Of a stretch of DNA of 64,000 nucleotides, positions 1 through 11,755 are shown one piece after another; within the stretch, counting starts at the first letter, position 1, and every line of letters begins with the position of its first letter. The stretch lies in NCBI GenBank assembly GCA_023101725.1, contig JALJCO010001134.1:1-64000 (forward strand). Reading direction: 5' to 3'. The translations under genes and the position numbers were made by a program. The notes under the pieces are model-generated. The model worked only from the letters and a program-made list of their open reading frames with translations. It did not search any database and was not told where the DNA came from. Source of the DNA: Atherinomorus stipes. Its lineage: Eukaryota; Chordata; Actinopteri; Atheriniformes; Atherinidae.

Positions 1-1240
1 TATTTGTAAATGAATTGTTCCAAGGCATAATTATAGTTTCAGATATCTGAAATTTACTTCTAACTAGTCATATTACCAATGCTGATATCTGTAACATTTT
101 TACTAGTAAAAACTTATTTTGACTGTTAAAAATTATATTGTGAATATCTGGAATGTATCATTCATTTTTATATCTGAAATGAAAATTCTTACTAGTAACA
201 ACTGAAATATGTAGGTCTGAAAATAGAGTTTTGTCCTAGTAAGAGAATTCCTTTACAGACATCCAGAATGTTAATTTCAGATAGGAGGAGAGATGTCATT
301 TTAGATATCCAGAAGTAAAAACCCAATACACATGAATGGGGAAAGTGATATCATTTGTCCTAGTAAGAATGTCATTTTAGATATCTGAAATGTTAGTTTT
401 CACAAGTAGGAATTTTTATTAAAGATATCTATTATACCCATTCAGTCAAGTGAATATATATTAATACAGCCACTTAAAATTTGTAGATATCTAAAAATTG
501 GTTCTTACTAGTACAGTTTTAATTCCAGATCGCTTCAAATTAAGCTTCTGCTAGTAAAAAGGTAATTGAGGATACTATAATTACAATTCTGAAAAGGAAA
601 ATTACAATTCTGACAAGGAAGAATGCTTTAATGCTATCTATAAGAGACATGTGGAGAGTAACTTTGCCCTTTTTAAACTAACATGGTGTACCATCATCCT
701 GTCTCAAGATAGGCAAAATGTTTTGGGGAGATATTTGTAACTGCATTTTTCCAAGGCATAATTACAGTTTCAGATGTCTGAAATTTAATTCTAACTAGTC
801 ATATTACAAATACCTGATATCTGCAACGACATTTTTACTAGTAAAAACTTATTTTGACTGTTAAAAATTATATTGTAGATATCTGGAATGTATCATTCAT
901 TTTTGATATCTGAAATGAAAATTCTAACTAGTAACAACTGAAATATGGAGGTCTGAAAATAGAGTTTGTCCTAGTAAGAATTCCTTTACAGACATCCAGA
1001 ATATTTATTTCAGATAGGAGGAATGTCATTTTAGATCTCTAAAAGTAAAAACCCAATACACATGAATGGGAAAAGTGATGTCATTTGTCCTAGTAAGAAT
1101 ATCATTTTAGATATCTGAAATTTTAATTTTAGATAGGAAGAATGTGATTACAGATGTCTGGAATATGTATTTTCACAAGGAAGAAAGTTATTCAAGATAT
1201 CTGAAATACCCATTCCGTCAAATGAATAAATGTTAAAACG
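1..1240. repeat. Diverged direct duplication of an AT-rich repeat, offset about 731 bp
   Basis: Bases 1-470 are repeated with moderate divergence at 732-1240, in the same orientation and order. For example the segment beginning tatttgtaa then ccaaggcataatta occurs near 1 and near 732. Each copy is itself full of two short palindromic words, agatatct and actagt, which alternate through it. The spacer at 471-731 uses the same words but is not a third clean copy. The left copy may continue beyond the window. No open frame of substance is present. The family is not recognised; an old non-autonomous transposon or satellite-like unit is possible. Confidence 0.75.
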
Positions 1241-2646
1241 GCTTGCCATAGGATTCTCTCCTCCTGCTGCTACGTAGCATCCTGACAAGTGGAACGCAGC
1301 CTCCTAAAATTTACACACACCAAGTCCTCAAGTGTGGGAAAGAGTCTGTTTTAATGCAGACAACACACACGAGTTTTCGGTTTTACAAGGCCATCAGAGG
1401 GAGAGACGCTGTGGGCCTGCATACCAGAGAGCTTAAAGCTTTGACCTTTAAAGCTTTGAACAGGCTGGAGGGAAAACCAGATGAAGAAGAGATGCAGAAT
1501 TATGCTTTTCATTATAGTTTTTCCTTTTTTTCACCCTCTGCAGAGCACTGTACGGCATCCAGTCAGATGTCCGTGAGATTTACATTTCCAACTGGGAAAT
1601 GGTGGATTTGGGGCTTTCAGCACATGAAAGAGATTTTGATTTGTTGGCTGTTTTGGAAATATGAAAATTGACTTTAAAAAGCAAAAAAATGTACACACAA
1701 TAGATGAAAATTGAAAGCAGAAAAGTGGTTGAAATCAGATTTATGACCACTAACAAAGACAGAGGCTGAATGGTGGCGGGGAAAGAATAATAGAAGTACC
1801 AGACATGCGGGGAAGAAATGAAGTGTTGCGACAGAGAGGGAAAAAAGCAGAGGAGCAGGAAAAGAAGGAGAAATGAAGGATGGAAGAGAGAGAGGGACGG
1901 AGGAGAAGACACCTCATGGTACTGGTATTGATTATTGTGTAATATGAGAGACCGACAGATTAACGAGCTCAAATGTCAAAAGTCTGATATGGGTTTAGCT
2001 GGGGGGGCGTGGCCAGAACAGGGCCGGTGATATTGTGGGCGGAGCACCTGGCAAGTGTGATTGGGAGCTAAATGTTATTGATTTGATTCAATTCGATTAG
2101 ATTCAGTTCACCACTTTATTTGTACTCGGGAAGAAATTCATGGTGTTTGGTGATGGAATTTCTTTGCTGAGGCACTTTAGGGAAAAATTGATGTGTATTT
2201 TAATTACTGTGTGCATTTTTTTTTATAGTTGTTAATTTAATGGATAAGTCAGAAATTAGCACAATGATTTGATCAAAACACTTGACCACTGACCAATGCG
2301 CAGTATTTATATGCTAAACTCATTCACACATGTATGGGACCATGGATGTCTCATTTACTTTCAGAATTAATCGCGTTATTAAAGTCCATGTTTAATTAAT
2401 TGTGAATATTCCTCAATTTCATCACTTTACGTCAAAAATCATGTCGGTAGATCAACAATCGTGTTCAAAATGGAAACAAAGTCAACTAATAAATCAGATG
2501 GTTCATAAATATGGAAGAAAAAGTGTTTTTTTGTGGATTCTGTTCACCCCTGTGATAAGGTGCCTACATACCGAAAAATATAATTCATATTTTTGTACCC
2601 CATGAGTAATAACTTTGTTGTTTATGCATTAATGTGTTAAAAAAAT

Positions 2647-2652
<6 letters not shown>
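1241..2652. other. Stretch without recognised gene
   Basis: Short chance open frames only (the longest is 130 codons, minus strand, over a purine-rich tract at about 1790-1910). No splice-supported coding exon, RNA gene or clear transposon end was recognised here. Confidence 0.5.

Positions 2653-2698
<46 letters not shown>
2653..2698. repeat. (TA)n microsatellite
   Basis: An uninterrupted TA run of about 46 bases preceded by a short GT run. Such tracts are mutable and can form cruciforms. Confidence 0.95.
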
Positions 2699-2700
<2 letters not shown>

Positions 2701-2904
2701 CTAACATACCCTGATATTTAAAGCCTTATAAGAAGAGTTCCTGTGACTTTACACATTTATAGTGTTTGGGAACTAATGCCTAATAATAGTGATAAATGTA
2801 AAATTGTGCTTATTTCTTTGACAATAATTGTACCAAGAAAATCTCTACTTACGTCATCCCTAATGAAGCCCATGTGGTGACTTCAATAGAAAAAAAAAAA
2901 AAAA

Positions 2905-3194
2905 AAGACTAAATTATGTCGTTTTGAGGAAATTATGGACGCAACCCACTCAGGACACTTGGATTACATTGGACGAGCAGTATGGAGGAATATTGACAAG
3001 TTTTTGTGGACTTTTATTGACCTTTTTGGTTCAGTTGCCGGTGAACTCTATTATATGAAAGTTGGGGGAAAACGAAAACCTGTCCGATCTCCGGCTGCAT
3101 TTGAGATATTAAAAAAGTGCTTCAAGTCTTGTTCAGTATGAGGGTGAGTAGAAAATGAACTCACATCATTCTGTGGCTGCACTATTCCTCTAAT
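2905..3194. mobile_element. Solo right arm of a TTAA-class foldback element (Angel-like)
   Basis: This matches the right arm of the complete foldback element at 58996-59753: the stretch from the word gacgcaacccactcaggac through to ctgcactattcctctaa is shared almost base for base. Only one arm is present, so the copy is truncated. The 68-codon frame inside it, starting MDATHSGHLDYIGRA, recurs in the other copy but is part of the repeat arm, not a host gene. Confidence 0.7.
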
Positions 3195-3708
3195 CATTAT
3201 TTCATTTCTTTTTTAACACACTGAGCAACACAAACTGGGTACAGAAATAAAATGTAACCTAAATAACATTTACAAACATCAGCCCACGCAAGTAGTTCTA
3301 TTTTTACCTTTATCTTACTAACCCTGCATGTATGTGGAACATCCACCAGTTCATGTCACTGTCCGTCATCTTCTCACGTAGCTCCACTCACTTCTTGGAC
3401 GCCGCTAACGTTAACATGAACTTGTGCTGCTGTTAAACGTTTTGCGACATTTCGTAGCTTCATCCACCAATCCCTACTGGCCTGTGTGCGGTGGGGCCTC
3501 TGGACCTCTGTCCTCTTGTTCTCTTGTGGTTCCCCGGCACTTGTCTTCGATATAACGTCTAAAACCCGTGGCGCTGCTGGAACCTTGCGAGACCCAGTCG
3601 GCCACCGGCCATCCTGGAGTACCGGGCATTCTGGGATTCTTCAGACGTGGCCAGTCCTACTGAACTCCACACGTAATAAGCAGAGATGGTAAGTTTGGAC
3701 CCTGAAAT

Positions 3709-4709
3709 TAGGGATGTAACGATAACCGGTAAAATGGTTAACCGTGATAAAATTCCCCACGATTAGTAATACCGTTTCAAGTTTTGATTATCGTTAAGAC
3801 CGTGACTGAGTACTGCACTTTGAAAAACTCCCAGTGATGCTGCACATTGGAAAAGCAGTAGCAGTCCCAGTTTTCAATGTTTAATTTATGAAAATATGGT
3901 GGAAAGCAACAAAGGCTCCCACATGGACAGTTCTCTTGAAATTTTCCCCCCTTTAAAGGCCTCCTTCCACTGAAAACCCGTTTAACTTGCTCCTTCTGAA
4001 ATACGGAGGGTTTCCCCTTGTTTACTTACACATGCTGACTTGCTAGCGTTGCGTTCCCCCCAGTCGGCTGTGCTTTCTCTTTAGAGAAACAATACGAAGA
4101 AAAGAGCGAATCGGGAACAGCCTTGCACTTCTACGTCACATTGCAAATAGCGTATCCCACGTGGGGTTTCTATCTGTCCATTGGAAGGCAGGTAACCCTC
4201 CACTACACACTAGAAGTAAAGACGGCACGACTGTAGCTTCGGAGTTGAGAAGCTAATTAGCTAACTGTTTGTTAGCATGGCGGAACAAACTTGTTTGTCG
4301 GCTCTATTTCCTGTCTGTAACAAAATAAGAGCGGAGGGCGGAGCTTCCTTCATACACTCGTGGGAGCCAGCCAATCAGACGGAAATTCATGAGAAGGACC
4401 CGGAAAAGCTGCCGTTGGACCACAAGCCTCTCTTCTAGTATACAAATACAGCTGGATACAAAGATACCAGAAGGTTTTTTTAAACAGAAACGATGCAGAA
4501 TGCATTCAATAATAATGGAGAACACAGAAATATTAATGAAATGACCACGGAAGTCCAACTTTAAAAAGCACAAAGTAGACATTTGGACCCATTTCGGATG
4601 TTGTTAAAGATGCTGGGGGTATTTCTATAATACCGCGATAAAAATGATAACCGTGATTATTTTCGTCACAATAACCGTGATATGAAATTTTCATATCGTT
4701 ACATCCCTA
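3709..4709. mobile_element. Non-autonomous hAT-type element with perfect 8-bp target duplication
   Basis: The element begins TAGGGATGTAACGATAA and ends with the inverted form ATCGTTACATCCCTA. It is flanked on both sides by the identical octamer cctgaaat (3701-3708 and 4710-4717). An 8-bp duplication and a TAGGG-type terminal repeat are the signature of the hAT superfamily. At about 1.0 kb it has no transposase frame, so it would depend on an enzyme encoded elsewhere. An internally deleted relative lies at 43282-43661, sharing the subterminal sequence and the region around ctcccacatggacag. Confidence 0.9.
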
Positions 4710-6110
4710 CCTGAAATAAAACCTTTATAAATTCATTCACTTGTCTGGCCTGTGGAGTGTCTCAGGGGTCTGTCCTTGGACCAGTTTCTTTACGGATTTT
4801 CATCCAGCAAACCTTTAAAAAAAGGCTATATAGAGGTCTTTCTAAGGGTGTCCTCCATATATCCTGCTCCAATATTTACTTCCCATCACCAACAGCTCAG
4901 TTTTTTCCCACTGTGGTCCAAATATACAGCACCACGGTTTAACAGTATAAACTAAAATATTAGTACCACAGAAAGAAAACTTCTAGACCTGTAATCAGAG
5001 TGTATTCACAGCAGGACGGTGGTTTCTAATTTTTCTGTTGTGTATGCAGCACACTGGTTTCAGTCTGACAAACAAAACACTCATAAGCTTTTAATCCTGA
5101 GCAAAGTTGTGACAACTTGCGCTGCATTCGGGAGGGATTTTGTGTTTGATTAAGCTCATTAGAAACTGGCATCTTTTGTTAGGTTTCATATCCTTGGATT
5201 TACTTTGTATTTGTTCAGAAAGATTGTCGCACATCTCCGGTGTGAGTCAGGATTATGTGCCATAGTTTCAGGTGTTTACAGTAAACAAACTCACCCCCCC
5301 TCTGTTTCCTTTTTTCCGAATGTCAGCTTTATACTGCAGCTCCTTTAACGTGCTCTACGGGAACAGTCTGAGGAGGGTTAGGGATGAAATGAGGTCACGT
5401 AGTCGCTTCAGGTGAAGACAGAAAACCAGAGAAAGACGGGCTGAACAGGTGGGAGACTTTAGGGGGTGTCGGATGTTTTGTCTCTCCATGCTGAGGGTGA
5501 CGATTCAGCTTCCCACATGACTCCCCCCTCCACCTCCTGATGCTGGTTAATGAGTGTGTGTTAGTGTGTGTCGACCTTTAGGTCAGTCTGCTGTGAGAAA
5601 GCTGCGACATCCAAGCCTCCCCTGCTGGGTGTGCCGCTCAGGGTGTGTTTGTGAAAATCACTGTTTGTATTTGGGGGTGTACAGCTGTACATGCTGGTGT
5701 GGCTTTTATTTTCTTAAAAAGACAGAGATGTTCACTCGGACCCAAACGTCTCAGCTGTGGGTCTTAAAGAAGTTTGGTTTGTGAAGAGTTTAGTTTTTAG
5801 GGCAAACTTAGACACGTTGGCCATTTGCCCCATACTTATCATTAGCTGGGCTGCTCGGCTGCCTGTCCGGCTAAATACTGGAGCCATCTTGAAAGTCCCT
5901 TTCTCCATCGTTCACATATATGAAAGGACATATGAAAACAGACCACAGGTTTAAAAAAAAAGTAAAATTCCCCTTTAAGAAGACGATACACAACTTTATG
6001 TGTCTCTCAGCAGAAGATTGGATTAAGAACTGGATGAGAGAGAATTTTCTACAATGAAATGAGGACAAAACAGATGATTCTGTTTAGTAACAAAGAGAAG
6101 AGGGTCAACA
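4710..6110. other. Stretch without recognised gene
   Basis: AT-rich single-copy-looking sequence. The open frames at 4752-4955, 5554-5784 and 5757-5954 are short, overlap in different frames, and show no domain or splice structure. Confidence 0.5.
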
Positions 6111-6480
6111 TTGGTAAACATCTTGAAACTGCTGACCAAATTCGTGACCTTGCAACTTTTAAGTGTTGATAGATGCAGGTCAGACTTTCAACATCCACCT
6201 AAGCTGTCGCCAAGGCAGCCTTTTACCAACTGGAATACATCAATAGAATTAAAAGTTTTGTCTTCCAGAAAGACCAGTAGAAACTCCTCTATGCGTTCAT
6301 CTCCAGTTACTGGATTACTGTGATGGTCTTTTAACAGGACGTCTTAAAAAAAAGGCGTCAAACAGCTGCAGCTTATACTTTATTTTGTATAATGATGTCA
6401 TTTGTAATTATGTCATAATATTTTTATGTTCCATCATGTGAAACAGATTGAATTGTCTATGTACGAAAAGCACTATATAA
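6111..6480 (+). mobile_element. L2-like LINE fragment, 3' end
   Basis: Translated in pieces, the plus strand gives the tail of a fish L2-type reverse transcriptase: a segment resembling the FVSRK region, then LLYAFISS and a WIT-VM-F variant of the usual LDYCNGLL motif at about 6280-6330. It ends with a non-coding tail finishing in agcactatataaataaactt, the usual 3' end of these LINEs. Stops and frame changes break it. It is a 5'-truncated dead copy. Confidence 0.6.
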
Positions 6481-7686
6481 ATAAACTTGATGCAATTTTG
6501 TCCTTCCAGGTCTCAGTGTATTAATAAATAAAATCACAAGTACTTGAACTAGATAAGTAAATTAATAACTATGAAAGCAAATGGCTTGAATAAGTTAACA
6601 ACGTAAAAACGGCATGTAGGTATTAGCAACAGAAACCTGTGTACTGAAACTCTTCAGTCCCTGGAGACGATAAGGGAGTCTGTTGTCCTTGGGTAACGAT
6701 CCTGCTGCTGAAACACACCAAAAGACCGTTTGATCTCTGCAACCTCGCAGCTAAAACTGCTTCTTGAAAGGTCGTCTGGAGCAGCCAATTCCTGCCAAGA
6801 GGAGTAAATAAAAACCTAAAAGCTCACACGGTAGCTTTCTTCCCCTTGACCTGTGACTTGTATGTTTGCTGATGCAGCAGCCTCACAAACTAAACACTCT
6901 GATTAGACATTATTCGCCCTGATTATTTGTCCTGTTTTGGTGTAAGTGGGGTATTTTTCTTCCTTATCATAATTTAACCTTGATCTGGACGTTGGCCGGT
7001 AGGAAACAACCTCAGAGAACTTAAAAGTGTCTTTATTGTTCTGAAGTTTGTCGACTAGGACAAACTTCTGTTTTTAAATCCAAACGTGGCATTTAGGTGA
7101 ATCCTATAGATCGGAAGAGTTTTTGATTTTGGGTCTCGTCTGCAGTGAAACAACTTTTATTGTTAATAAAACGGTTATAAGGTCTTTTGCTGAAGGACGT
7201 GAGTTCCAGGAGAAACAAGGATGCCATCATCTTCACAATCAGTGGAGCATGTCAGTGTCGTCATTTGGCCTATCACGATGACATCATCATTTCTTCCCCC
7301 ATAAATAACAGCAACTGTTGCCCAATGATTATCACCCTGATAACTATCATGCACCCCCAACGAGATATTTTGGGAAAGGCTATTTCCACTGCCTCTGTAT
7401 TGTTATCTGACTTAAATTCACGTCATTGTCATAGAAAGAAGAAGAAAATGAAAACATAAACCATCGAGTGACTGTACCCACTCCGGTGGATCATCTAACG
7501 CAGCGTAGTTGGGGTCAGGCTTAGTGATGACATAGTCGTATAATCTATTTCATGTAGTTGATAAAGCTGCATATGTCAATTCTCCAAAGAAAAATAATGT
7601 CACTTTTTTCAGGGAGGGGTTTGTTTTGGCACGCCAGATGTCCCTCAGTTAAAGGGTTGGATACGGTAATATGATCTATATATACA

Positions 7687-7689
<3 letters not shown>
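6481..7689. other. Stretch without recognised gene
   Basis: No conserved coding segment, RNA gene or transposon end recognised. Opposite-strand chance frames at 7175-7360 and 7187-7459 overlap one another. Confidence 0.5.

Positions 7690-7724
<35 letters not shown>
7690..7724. repeat. (AT)n microsatellite
   Basis: About 35 bases of alternating AT. It gives rise to the meaningless IYIYIY open frame on the minus strand. Confidence 0.95.
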
Positions 7725-7729
<5 letters not shown>

Positions 7730-7735
7730 TATATG

Positions 7736-8400
7736 TATGGAGTCGTATTATTCATAACCCCCAATCTTTAGAAAAGACTTAATTCACAATAGTAACTCAA
7801 ATAACAAGAAAATAAAGAAACTAATGATGAATAAAAATTTACAAAATATAATTTAGTGAAATGAAATACTGCATTTGAATTGACGTTGGAAATAATCATT
7901 TAAAAAAAAGAAAAAGACAAAACTGTCCCAGACACATTAGAGCAACTTTTCCATGAGCAGTGGACCAAAATACCTGTCAACAGGAGCAAACGTTTGATTG
8001 GACGTTACAGAAAACACCTGATTGCAGCGACTGCCCCAAAGTGATGCTCAATGAAATTTTAGCTTTAGAGCCCCATCATGCTTGTTTTGTTTTATTTGTT
8101 GTGTGTTTGTTTTTTTGTATTTCTTTCAAACCACAATTCAAAATCAATGTCATGATTTTCATATAATTTTTTTTTATTATTACTTTAGTCAATTTTAACG
8201 ACAACTGATTTTTTTTCCCCTTCTTTAATGGAAGAATATAAATATGAATATGAATTATTCATACCCCCCAATTAAAGAAAAGGCTAAACAACAATAATTC
8301 AAATAAAAAGAAACTAAAGAAACTACTAGATAAAAAATAACAAAATTATAATTTTGTGAAATAAGATATTGCTTTATACTATATACAGTATATATGTATA
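7736..8400. mobile_element. Two joined copies of a Tc1/mariner-type MITE (attcatacccccaat family)
   Basis: A degraded copy starts near 7736 with attattcataacccccaat and runs to about 8240. A second, left-end-only copy starts near 8241 with attattcatacccccc. The same family recurs at 20409-20735, 26868-27361, 35914-36354 and 57632-58114, where complete ends CAGT..GTCCTCAAAAT and flanking TA dinucleotides are visible. The internal sequence accaaaatacctgtcaac is shared by several copies. Confidence 0.65.
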
Positions 8401-11379
8401 TATATTGGAGACCCATTGGCTGTTTTTTTCATATCAACACCTCTATCTCCAGAGAATGAATAAAATCCAAATTTTACAGAAACACAGAAAATGTTCCAGA
8501 AAGAAGTAAATCCAGAGCTTGCATATTGCGTTGAGTCCACACTTCACTGTAAAACTCCTTGTTTTTTTATTAAGCAATAGCCTTCATGATGCATTTGAAA
8601 CAGAAGCAGTCATAGGAGAACACATTAGCAGAGTTTTTACAGCTGGAATTAAACTTTTCATCAGAAAACATTGGAAGTAGAACAGGATTTATGGTCTCTG
8701 AAGTGTGTTCCTGCTTTTCTTTGGCTGCCAGCTCAACGAGGTTCTTCCACATTGAGGTGACGGACATCTTGTTTGGACGCCAGTGCTTAGTAGAGTCTTT
8801 TAGCAGGGTTTCTCCGGGTTATTTTAGTACCTTACATGTTAGAATTGCTGCTTTCTAGTGTGTGCAAAGATAATTTATGCTGCTTAGATCTCACCCAACC
8901 CCCTCCAGCTACGTGAAGAAGAGGTTCAATCTCTGCAAGACAAAAACACTAAAAGTGTTTTAGGTCGGTCTGAATGTGAAAAGTTTCCTTTCTTTATTTT
9001 CTTTCTGCATTGATCTCAGATCAGCAACACTGGTTGTGTTCTTGTCTCCACTGTGTTTCTCTGCGGCTGCGGTCCTGGTGAAAGAAACCACTGAAGTGTC
9101 TCAATTAGGTATTGATCGTAGCTGACTGATCATTGGAGACTGCTGACAGACTTGCAGCTGTGGTGGGAGATTCCACCACAGCTGATGGAGCAGGGATAGC
9201 CACGAATCTGCACTTCAGCTGTTTAACCGCAGGATTTTTGGTTTAGTCTCAACACGACTTCACATCCAGATGTTACCAGCAGCTCCTCGGGGGTGTAGTG
9301 CAGGAAATATTTCACATTAATTTGGCCCTCTCTAACGACAAGCATGTATTCATCTGTGGTTATGCATCACTAACGTCGGAGAATGAGATAATTAACATGT
9401 GGCTATGTGTTTGTTATTCGTGGGAATTAACACATGTAACATGGATAACTTTAATTTTATTTTGCTCTGATCTTGAAATGAGTTATGTTGATGTCACTGA
9501 ACTTAATAAGTGTGTTACAAAGCATAAAAAGGACGTCTGGCATGCCACCACGTTCCTGTTTCCCCAAAAACTACAAATCCCACAAAACAGGTCTACCTAC
9601 TGGCGGGAGCTATGTCCAACTCAGAAATCCCAAAATATTAAAGAAAAAGATGATCTGTGACAATAATGTCCTGCCAACTCTTTTGATCCGATACATTAGA
9701 TATTAGCTACTAAGGGCTCATTCAACGTAAGCATACGCTCATTTCACGCATATCTATTGAATTTACCCTCTGGGATATATATTTTTAATTTCATTTCAGT
9801 AAGTATTCAGAAAAGTATCAAATGGACCAGTCCTACCAGAAACCACAGGGGCAGTGTTGAGCAGTGCAGCTGACCTGCAACCAGCAAAAGAAACTCAGAA
9901 GAAGAAGTCGTGCATTCCAGTTGTCTCTGAACTCGTTTTTGCGAGGTGACTTTGGGCGGAAGTGGTGTCGTGAACTTTTTTTTGCCGAGCTGTGAGCTCG
10001 TAATTTGCAGAGGACCCCCGATATTGTAGATTTAAAGGTGCACACCGCCACAAAATCAAAGGTCAAAGGCAGAAAAATGTGACATAATTCAAAACTGTGT
10101 CTCGTTTGATGTGTAATCGCTGCACTACAATAGCGATTTTATGTTTATTTTCTTAGACTGAGACATTTATATCTACTTGCCGAGGGTCCACTTACATGGA
10201 GGCTACCATATCTGTGCTAGCATTTTTAATACAGTGTCCGAAAATGGACAATGTGCGCGAAGTGAGAACCCTCTGAACTTTAAAACTGCTGTACCAGCTT
10301 TGTTTAATGGGAGTTAGAACACTGTTTTGGGTGGGTTACCTGTAGTTACCCGTAGTACAGCAATAGCTACACCTGAAACTACTGGATCCACTGACAGATG
10401 AAAACATATTTATGCCTAGGAGAGTTTTGGCCACCGATGGCCACCATACATTCACATTGAAGTCATTGCTATACCCATCTTCACCACTACATGCAAGTAA
10501 TTCTTAAACCCTGCACCTTTAAAGATGTTAAAGCGTCCAGTACCATTGTTGTGTTTATTAAACTTCTGTATAAGATATTTTCTGTTCATAAGTTTCTGTG
10601 TGAACACCACCGAGTTGTTATTGAATTTTATGTTCTCACTGCGGTCTTTTTTTTCTGGTTTTTGTTGATGAAAATATGTTGTTTATTAAACAAACACAGT
10701 AAAACTGGCTGCTGATGTCATGGTGATATTGTTATATCGTCTGTATTATTTTTTCTAGCTTGTACTGTAGTTGTAGATGCTCACGACTAGGCTGTTTTGG
10801 TAACGTCTATTTTTTTCACCGAATTAGTGCAACTGGAACTGCAAATACCTGGTAATGACGTCACCAACGTGCGTCTGCTTAAAACAGCCAGCTAGAATAA
10901 CGGGCTGAAATATGTTGAAACTGTCTCCAGGGATAAATATAGTACTCTGGTTAACTAAAAAATGGGGCCCTATGTCAAAAATTCAGAACTACTTTTCATT
11001 TAAGATGCACACCATTAGAAACAATCACTAAAAAGACTCCACGCTGCCACTTTTCACGAGTTGAAGTCCAATAAAACCCCGTAAGACCCATTTTTGCCAT
11101 GTTAAGTTGACGTCAGTCAGGGTCCAGCTGCAGCATCTGACTGATCTGGTGTGTGTGAGATCAGATAAAATAATCCCGAGCTTCCCATGAACATCTAAGG
11201 ATAGATCTAAATTAAGGGAGGCATTTTAGTCCTGGCTGAGGGAAGACTCGCCGTCCGTGACTTTGAAGCTACGACCTGAACGTGATGACAGCCGCGTGGA
11301 TCTCTGCGTGTAAACAACAAAAATGTCACATATGTGGATTTTCATGACTCTTCGCGCGTTGTGTTTAACTTATTCAGTA
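8401..11379. other. Intergenic stretch without recognised gene
   Basis: About 3 kb upstream of fbxw7. I recognise no exon, RNA gene or bounded transposon. The longest frame (9298-9660, 120 codons, plus) has no recognisable domain and overlaps a second chance frame. Confidence 0.5.
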
Positions 11380-11716
11380 TTTTACACACACACGGCGCTC
11401 GCGGCTCCACCCCTCCCCATGTAGCACGAGGCAGAGAGAGGCATGTCCCTGCGTGTTCCTGCTAGAGGTCGAGCGACATAGAGAGAGAGAGCGGAGAGAG
11501 AGAGCGGCTCAGTCAGTGGATCCTGAAGCAGCTGCTGCAGCAGCACGAGCTCAGCTCCGCGCGGACTCCTCACGTTCACACACCTTATCGATACACCGAT
11601 TGACCTGATGGATCTTTGACGTCACTAACGGTCGGATACCCCCCCACCAGTCCGTGGACCTGTTCTGCAGAACTTAACGTGTGTGTCGCGTGCTCTCGGT
11701 CTCCGGCGGGGCAGCC
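11380..11716 (+). promoter_or_regulatory. fbxw7: CpG-rich promoter and 5' UTR region of fbxw7
   Basis: GC and CpG content rise sharply here against AT-rich surroundings. The region holds an SP1/KLF-type pyrimidine box (ccacccctcccc near 11407), a GA tract (about 11480-11505) and repeated CAG trinucleotides, with no clear TATA box: a TATA-less CpG-island promoter. An in-frame TAA at 11675-11677 closes the frame ahead of the start codon at 11717. That codon sits in a good context (gcagccATGg). The exact transcription start cannot be placed from sequence alone. Confidence 0.55.
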
Positions 11717-11755
11717 ATGGGTTTCTACGGCACCCTGAAGCTCATCTTCTACAAA
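11717..11755 (+). CDS. fbxw7: fbxw7 exon 1 (beta-type first coding exon)
   Basis: Encodes [13 protein letters not shown] and ends at aaa|gtgagt, phase 0. The mammalian beta isoform carries a nearly identical [13 protein letters not shown] just before the common MKRKL exon, but there a longer hydrophobic leader precedes it. Here an in-frame stop 42 bases upstream removes that leader, so the product starts at this Met unless an unseen upstream exon splices into it. The beta form is endoplasmic-reticulum/cytoplasmic in mammals through that leader; the location of this short form is uncertain. Confidence 0.9.

Noticed and set aside
1354..1671. 105-codon plus-strand frame
   Set aside because: No recognisable domain, no splice context and no repeat or paralogue to support it.
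2935..3141. 68-codon frame starting MDATHSGHLDYIGRA, with a second similar frame at 59497-59796
   Set aside because: Both frames lie in the right arm of the same foldback repeat. Their similarity reflects the repeated DNA; the frames differ in length and end at unrelated stops.
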